In this document: in pieces, positions 62,546 to 64,000 of the stretch
Layout: each line of letters starts with the position of its first letter
Numbering within the stretch: position 1 is the first letter of the stretch
DNA from: Thamnaconus septentrionalis
Taxonomy: Eukaryota > Chordata > Actinopteri > Tetraodontiformes > Monacanthidae
Direction of reading: 5' to 3'
Length of the DNA stretch: 64,000 nt
NCBI GenBank assembly: GCA_009823395.1
Contig: CM020509.1
Span: forward strand, 20,454,501-20,518,500
The notes under the pieces: model-generated
Seen by the model: the letters and a program-made list of their open reading frames with translations, nothing else
Told to the model about the DNA's origin: nothing
Databases searched by the model: none
Program-made: the position numbers and the translations under genes

Positions 62546-64000
62546 GTTAAATGTGCTAAAAAGTGACTTTGAAAAATGCACACACATTTTTTAAAACACG
62601 ATTTCATGCTAAATGTGACAAAATTTTTCTGTTATTTTAAGCATGAGAAACTTTACAAAAGGCGCCCCATACCGGTGAGCTTCATTTTGAGCTGCTGCGT
62701 GGGATTGTTGTTGGGGGGGATTTTTGGTGAAATAAAAGAAACGTTAAGTAGTCTTTGCTTAGTTCATTATTTGTCCGGAGTAAATGACAATAAATTGAGT
62801 TAACTCTGTATTTAATTGTATTTGGGCTACACTTTCTTGAAGTGATATTTATTTATATTCAAGGTTTTTCACCTGGAATGCACTGACCTGGGAGACTTTC
62901 AAAATAAAAGAAAGAAAAAGAAGGAAAACTGAGTCCTGGTCTTGAGTGAAATCCAGTCCTAAATTCATTCCGAAGCAAGTTCCCCTTTAACGAGTGGGGG
63001 AACTGCAGTCTGAACCTCAAAAGAGGGGGACACTCAACATTGATTCTGCAAGACAATCAAGTTTAAATAGCGACCCATATAATAATCACAAAATAATGGT
63101 AGTTGACACAAATACAACATTTGAACTTTTGCCTCAAAAAACCCAGAATTCCAGCTGAATGTCGTCACAGAGTGGCACTCGTCAGTTATAGATGGTAGCA
63201 TTAAAGACACACGCACACACACACACACACACACTCTAAAATGTCTGGTGGCTGATAAACGGCAGTTGCGGGGACGATGTTCCCTCGGCTAACGGCGTCA
63301 CGTCAGCGTTTACAGCTGCGGCACTGCAGCAGCGTCAGCGGAAAAAAACAAACCCTGTGTGTGTGAGTGTGTGTGTATGTGAGAGAGAGAGAGAGAGTGT
63401 GAGGCAGTTAGACTGATTTATTTCTCTCTGTTGTCGGCTGAACGAGCAGATGAAGATTTTTTCTCGCTTCTCCATTGTGCTAACATAGCGGCTAATTCAG
63501 TCGGCTAAAGGACGAGTCCGGGAAAAAAATTTGAAAGTGAAAGACTTTTCACCTTGACGTTAAGGACGAGGGAGGATGACGGGCCGAGTTTTAAACTGCA
63601 GCTTCACATTGAAGCGGCAGCAGCAGCAGCAGCAGTAACATTCTCACTTCCTGTCCTTCGTCCCTCCTTCCTCCCATTTGCTGTTTCCCCTCCTCCTTTT
63701 TTTTTTTCCTATTTAAATTTCCAACAAGTTCCAGTTTTGTTTTCTGATGTCATGCTGACACATGAACAAACACACATTAATAAAATCTATTTTAAAATTA
63801 TTTTCGGATCAGTTAATTGATTTTGAGCTGTTTGAGCACAAACATGTCAAACAGGGGAGGAGAATAAACTTCACTTTTCATTCTGAAAGCTTCCAGAATC
63901 TGGAAATTTTCCTCTCCGATTTCTCTTTCATTTCTTTCCGATTTCTTCCCAATTTCTCTCTCATTTCTTTTTGATTTTTTCTGATATTTTTCTAATTTCT
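62546..64000. other. Intergenic to window end
   Basis: A CA repeat (63211-63233), a GA run (63382-63396), a GCA run (63616-63635) and, at the end, a pyrimidine-rich stretch with repeated tttctttccgatttc-like words (63910-64000). No coding exon recognised. Confidence 0.4.

Overview
This window is eukaryotic nuclear DNA from a teleost fish, probably a percomorph (inference). The reasons are vertebrate-type genes split by GT-AG introns, a dense load of fish transposons (L2/Maui and L1-type LINEs, Tc1/mariner, hAT, PIF/Harbinger, ISL2EU/IS4EU), abundant CA/GT, TA and GGA/GAA microsatellites, and the typical fish LINE 3' tails. No prokaryotic operons, CRISPR arrays or convincing tRNA/rRNA genes were seen.

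Layout. 1-25000 holds no gene I can support. It contains a decayed L2 LINE (about 960-3805), a long polypurine tract (3926-4380), a hAT-like MITE (6919-7517), an ATTC-type satellite (8110-8560), a chimeric LINE remnant with SGNH-esterase and reverse transcriptase pieces (9945-11215), and LINE tails near 14640-15130. An ISL2EU-type transposon (15914-18818) carries a separate MITE inside its second gene, and a Harbinger element (22456-23710) carries only a Myb/SANT-like frame.

25130-33124, minus strand, is lman2 (VIP36), an ER-Golgi L-type lectin cargo receptor. All exons are legible. It carries two alternative versions of exon 4 (4a 28558-28640, 4b 28413-28492) in tandem, separated by a 65-nt intron. 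Either one keeps the frame; both or neither breaks it. This is the most interesting signal in the window. 34060-35008, minus, is a pentraxin (CRP/SAP-like) pseudogene with intact signal-peptide and splice-site sequence but several frameshifts and a stop.

36772-44190, minus, is wdr83 (MORG1), a seven-bladed WD40 scaffold of MAPK signalling and the spliceosome. Its nine exons are complete, with a short 3' UTR and an upstream region holding two NRF1-type sites. Its introns hold a roughly 560-bp GT-TA-CA palindromic microsatellite, a Tc1 remnant and a Harbinger-type MITE.

44748-64000 is again repeat-rich: an L1-type LINE with an internal deletion, two hAT transposase remnants (one with a stop-free 93-nt intron), a CCDC106-like fragment with two one-base insertions, several MITEs, four polypurine or GA tracts, a Harbinger transposase relic (about 55350-55880), two perfect short hairpins and many microsatellites. 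The last 8 kb is mostly unrecognised sequence. The two intact genes are unrelated in function; the rest is accessory DNA.
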